From the NCBI GenBank assembly GCA_001600495.1, contig BCKE01000096.1, positions 23,939-71,342 of the forward strand: a DNA stretch of 47,404 nt. Reading direction: 5' to 3'. The translations under genes and the position numbers were made by a program. Of the stretch, positions 43,946 through 47,404 are shown one piece after another (position 1 is the first letter of the stretch; each line of letters opens with the position of its first letter). A model generated the notes under the pieces. The model worked only from the letters and a program-made list of their open reading frames with translations, searched no databases and was not told the DNA's origin. The DNA comes from Pilasporangium apinafurcum (Eukaryota > Oomycota > Peronosporomycetes > Pythiales > Pythiaceae).

Positions 43946-46900
43946 TTACATCACAATACATGGCGCAGCGGATTTGTCGTGACGATTGTCGCTTGGGCTG
44001 GACCGTGCAGAGGAACCCGACGCTGGAGCACGTGCGCCATGGAACACGAAGTTGCGCTTCAAATACCCTGCAAGCAGACGATGTTCCTTCTTCAACAATG
44101 TCAGCGCATCGTCCACCCGTTGTTTTAACTCTCGGTCCGCTACCTCCATATTGAACTGTTCTTGGTTGCCTTGACTTTCCAGCAAACCTTCGCACGCCAC
44201 TTGCACGCGGAATGCCGACTTAGAGACACGCATCGCCGCCACATATGCTGACGATCCTTTCATCGAGTGAGCTTCGCGTCGCATCACATCGATGCTGCCA
44301 CTTTGAAATGCGGCGTTGATCTTCGCCATGTTGGTCTCGCATCCAAGAGCAAACTTCTCCAACAGGTTCAAAAACAACTCCTCGCGCCCGCCACATTGCT
44401 CCACACCCAACGAATAGTTGACTGGATCACCCTCAGGGATGGGAATGTTTGTCGGATCGATTGCAGCCGGGATGGTAGCTGCTGGTTTCCTATCGGCGAC
44501 TGTTGTCATGGAGGGCGATGCAGTTCCGTCCAAACTGAGTGGACGCGAAAGCACTGGCGCAAGCCTTCCACTTCCTGTTCCACTGTTATTCATCCGAGCG
44601 CTAGCAGCACGAGAGAAACCATCACGATTACTAATACTAATTTCGTTCGGTTCTGTGGATCGTTTTCGGAGCAATGGACCCCGTGGAGATGGTTTTTTTG
44701 CTTCCATATCTCTTTTGAACGGAGGGTGGCTCCAAAGAGTTGGATTTGTCGAGAGCGGCGGCAGCTGTGATCCGTCTTCGTCATCCCCCTGGTTGGTCGA
44801 TGGGAAAAGCGGTTCACCTTTCTTGTACGGCAGCGTCGTGGACGTCGTAGTCTGTGGTGTAGCCAACGCTGACAATTGCTTCCAGTCAGGTAAATCCAAT
44901 CCTGCTCCGCTTGGTTCTCTCGGAAATGCCATTAAACCACTGGTTGCGCTGGTCGACCGAGAGCTACTGCCTAAGGATGTACCCATACTGAAGATAGACG
45001 TTGTTGGTGCTGCGGTTCGGAACGCATGTCCGCCCTGTCGACCAATTGCCATGGGATCATCCAGCTCTAAATTGGATATCGCACGCGCAAGATCCAATTG
45101 TTGCATGTGTCGAGACGCTGGCGCTAGTCTCGTGGCAGAGTCCTGCCTATTTCCTGAAAAATCATGCTCATCGTCCAATGCGCTATCGAATGAAGGTCTG
45201 GGCGTCGGAGTGACACCGTGAAAGGGAGAAGGAGCTTGATTCAAGGTTGCCACATTTCTTTCTTTCCTTGTGCCACCAGTTGGTGTTGCGGTCGCATGGT
45301 GCACGACAATATCTCTACTGGACGGACTCAACACAACAGGGGAACCTGTTCTCGCAGAATCGCTGGTTGTTTTCTTCGGACCCAGGTACCGCACGCGCAT
45401 CCATTGACGGATAGCTTTACGGAGGCTCACTTTCGAAATAGGTTTCACCATAAACTCGTCCATTCCACAATCCAAACATTTCTGTCGATCACCACTCATA
45501 GCATACGCTGTAAGACCGAGAATAGGTATACGTGGGAGCTTGTTATCTTTCTCAAATTGCCGAATAGTAGCTGTGGCAGTGTATCCATCCATTACAGGCA
45601 TCTCGCAATCCATAAAGATCAAATCGAACTGAGCGTGATGCTCAATATATGCGCTGACTGCTTCTCGACCATTCACCTCCCACTGTAGCATGTGATCGTC
45701 TTCCTGTAGGAAACATTTCACTACTTCCCAGTTAAACTCGTTATCTTCAACCACAAGAATTCGCGCTTGAGCAGGGACGACAATTGGTACGAGTGGTTGC
45801 TCGTGCATGGTTAAGCTTCCTACACTTTCATTCGAATTCACGTGCGCTCCACCGCCATCTGCTTGTCCAGTAGTCCCCTCAAGAAGCATATCTGATGCAT
45901 ATAACGAGCTTCGTTGGTCATCCTCATCATCAAGCAAACGTACTACAACAGTGAAGTGAAAATTGCTCCCGACACCCAGTTCGCTTTCGACATCAATATG
46001 GCCATCCATCAATTCTGCGAGCTGTTTGCAAATAGCAAGGCCCAGTCCTGATCCGGTTGGATTGTTCTGACGTGTGCGCTCTAACTTCGTAAACAGAGAG
46101 AACAGACGAGATTTTTCTTCTTCATCCATTCCAATGCCTGTATCAATCACTTCGAAAAGCAATTTCTTAAAGCCCGGTGGCAAGTCCGGGGTATGCACAA
46201 CACCACATGTGACAGTAATAGATCCAGTATTTGTAAACTTGATCGCATTCGATAATAAGTTCAGTAAAACTTGGCGTAGACGAACAACATCACCAATAAC
46301 GACATTGGGGACATTTTCATCGCACTTGATCTCGAGTTTTAAGCCTCGTTCACGAGCCTTAAAATCGAATATCTCAATGGAATAATCCAGCAAATCCTGC
46401 ATTTGGAACGGAGCCGCAGAAATTTCGAGGTGGCCAGCTTCAATTTTGGACAGATCGAGAATATCGTTGATCAGGTTTAGCAGCAACGACCCTGACACGT
46501 ACGCCATATGGACATACCGTTCGGGTGTTTTGTCCAACTTTTGTTCTTTCAGCAACTCCAGCATGCCGAGCACACCATTTAATGGTGTGCGCAGTTCATG
46601 ACTGAACGATGCCAAAAAGTTTACTTTTGCTGCCTCCATATGCTTCCTCGCGGTATAGTCTTGTCCAACACCAATTACCCCGCGAATATTACCGTGCATA
46701 TCCTTTTTACTTGAGGCATTCACGAGGAGGAGAAGAAAGGCACCACGCTTGGTCATCATGGGGAGCTCCATCTCTCCAACATCAATACCAATCAGAGCCT
46801 GGTTCAGCAGTTGACGAACCTGCTGCCGGCTCTCTGCAGTGATGAACGTGTGAACTAATGATAGACCCAAGACTGACGATTTGTGATAGCCTGTGATTTC

Positions 46901-47404
46901 TTCAATTTTTTGATTCCATTCGTTGATGCATCCATTGGTATCAATACCAAAAATGGGAGCGTTCGCCGTATCAATCAGCCTAAAATACTCATGCTCCTGC
47001 GCAATACGATCGGTAATGTCTTGGCCAATGCCAACAACTCCGACAATATTGCCGTTTGAGTCCATCCGTGGAGTGGCATTAAGCAAGATTTCAATTCTCG
47101 TGCCCGGGCGCGTAATCAGTGGGAACTCAAAGTTAGCGGTTTGAACGCCTTGTAACGCTTTTGAGAGAACTTCTGCAACAATTGGACGAAATTCGGGCGA
47201 TATAAATGTCTCCACAAGATTCTCTCCCATCACTTCGCTGATTGAGTAGTTTGTGATCTGGGCAGCTTTTTTGTTCCAAATGTTCACACACATATTGGCA
47301 TCGACTCCAAAAATGGGTGCGTTAGCGGTATCAATAAGACGACTGTATTCTTGCTCTTGAGCGATTCGATCGGTGATATCTTGACCAATACCAACCACAC
47401 CAAC
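43946..47404 (-). CDS. PAS-repeat hybrid histidine kinase (HisKA-HATPase-REC-HPt), 5' truncated by window
   Basis: The frame runs off the right edge; 1152 residues are visible with no intron. Two complete PAS/PAC units are seen, plus the end of a third. Each PAC ends IGQDITDRIAQEHEY or similar and is followed by RLIDTANAPIFG, so the N-terminus is a tandem PAS array. Next come HisKA (FLASFSHELRTPLNG, phospho-acceptor His), HATPase (LLNLLSNAIKF, DTGIGM, GSGLGLAICK), and a REC domain (ILVVEDNEFNWEVV, LIFMDCEMPVMDG, MVKPIS). After a long Ser/Thr-rich linker there is an HPt domain with EAHSMKGSSAY. All phosphorelay residues are present. The protein ends PCIVM, a CaaX-type box that would predict prenylation. 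Membrane attachment by that route is inference. Such kinases sense redox, light or osmotic cues. Confidence 0.92.
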   Translation of the reverse strand, partial: VGVVGIGQDITDRIAQEQEYSRLIDTANAPIFGVDANMCVNIWNKKAAQITNYSISEVMGENLVETFISPEFRPIVAEVLSKALQGVQTANFEFPLITRPGTRIEILLNATPRMDSNGNIVGVVGIGQDITDRIAQEHEYFRLIDTANAPIFGIDTNGCINEWNQKIEEITGYHKSSVLGLSLVHTFITAESRQQVRQLLNQALIGIDVGEMELPMMTKRGAFLLLLVNASSKKDMHGNIRGVIGVGQDYTARKHMEAAKVNFLASFSHELRTPLNGVLGMLELLKEQKLDKTPERYVHMAYVSGSLLLNLINDILDLSKIEAGHLEISAAPFQMQDLLDYSIEIFDFKARERGLKLEIKCDENVPNVVIGDVVRLRQVLLNLLSNAIKFTNTGSITVTCGVVHTPDLPPGFKKLLFEVIDTGIGMDEEEKSRLFSLFTKLERTRQNNPTGSGLGLAICKQLAELMDGHIDVESELGVGSNFHFTVVVRLLDDEDDQRSSLYASDMLLEGTTGQADGGGAHVNSNESVGSLTMHEQPLVPIVVPAQARILVVEDNEFNWEVVKCFLQEDDHMLQWEVNGREAVSAYIEHHAQFDLIFMDCEMPVMDGYTATATIRQFEKDNKLPRIPILGLTAYAMSGDRQKCLDCGMDEFMVKPISKVSLRKAIRQWMRVRYLGPKKTTSDSARTGSPVVLSPSSRDIVVHHATATPTGGTRKERNVATLNQAPSPFHGVTPTPRPSFDSALDDEHDFSGNRQDSATRLAPASRHMQQLDLARAISNLELDDPMAIGRQGGHAFRTAAPTTSIFSMGTSLGSSSRSTSATSGLMAFPREPSGAGLDLPDWKQLSALATPQTTTSTTLPYKKGEPLFPSTNQGDDEDGSQLPPLSTNPTLWSHPPFKRDMEAKKPSPRGPLLRKRSTEPNEISISNRDGFSRAASARMNNSGTGSGRLAPVLSRPLSLDGTASPSMTTVADRKPAATIPAAIDPTNIPIPEGDPVNYSLGVEQCGGREELFLNLLEKFALGCETNMAKINAAFQSGSIDVMRREAHSMKGSSAYVAAMRVSKSAFRVQVACEGLLESQGNQEQFNMEVADRELKQRVDDALTLLKKEHRLLAGYLKRNFVFHGARAPASGSSARSSPSDNRHDKSAAPCIVM

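Noticed and set aside
44418-45221. Plus-strand 267-codon open frame opposite the histidine kinase
   Set aside because: Antisense of the Ser/Thr/Pro-rich linker between REC and HPt. No domain, and the sense strand is clearly coding.

Overview
The window looks like oomycete (stramenopile) nuclear DNA. Genes are dense and lie on both strands. Introns are short GT-AG introns (about 53-102 bp), and intergenic gaps are often only 30-300 bp. Several genes have a GCTCAYTYY-type initiator 45-65 bp upstream of the ATG, which is the oomycete core promoter style. The protein set also fits: FYVE-like PH/PX multidomain proteins, a PAS-repeat hybrid histidine kinase, flagellar proteins, MULE and Fanzor sequences. 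The species cannot be named from the sequence alone. All exon models here were built by hand from reading frames, splice sites and family motifs.

Layout. 1-280: AT-rich 29-30 bp tandem repeats that look like one end of a Mutator-like element lying off the left edge. 1473-4446 (+): cyclic-nucleotide-binding channel. 4818-7977 (-): SMARCAD1/Fun30-type SNF2 remodeller. 8711-11916: transposon graveyard. It holds a 3' fragment of a cytochrome P450 gene, a decayed Fanzor2/TnpB-like fragment, a 100-N assembly gap flanked by an exact 1195 bp duplication, and a 690 bp TTAA-flanked element carrying the C-terminus of a second, different Fanzor. 13180-14133 (+): PX protein. 14653-15904 (+): RNASEH2A. 16266-18795 (+): PH-PX-permuted NlpC/P60 fusion. 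18838-22745 (-): zinc-finger, Trp-repeat and degenerate EF-hand protein. 22990-25010 (+): F-BAR protein. 25307-27739 (+): multi-PH protein. 27792-28967 (-): coiled-coil PUB protein. 29034-32470: complete Mutator-like element with 95 bp perfect TIRs and a 9 bp target duplication. 32539-33228: second copy of the 690 bp Fanzor element. 33299-33916 (+): RJL GTPase. 33948-34628 (-): Tctex-type dynein light chain (DYNLT2B-like). 34838-35681 (+): RING plus ubiquitin-like protein. 35831-40077 (-): ankyrin-HECT ligase. 40894-43792 (+): RGS-DENN protein. 43946-47404 (-, cut by the window edge): PAS-repeat hybrid histidine kinase ending in a CaaX box.

Themes. Much of the host content is membrane and phosphoinositide signalling (PX, PH, F-BAR, DENN, RJL), ubiquitin handling (PUB, RING-UBL, HECT) and flagellum biology (RJL, DYNLT2B, probably the Trp-repeat protein). 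The most unusual content is the mobile layer. Two distinct Fanzor (eukaryotic TnpB, RNA-guided nuclease) remnants occur. One sits in a short two-copy non-autonomous element that keeps exactly the RuvC-III/zinc-finger end plus a 58 bp perfect hairpin, the segment where TnpB systems make their guide RNA. The copies are identical over 485 bp and about 10% divergent over the other 205 bp.
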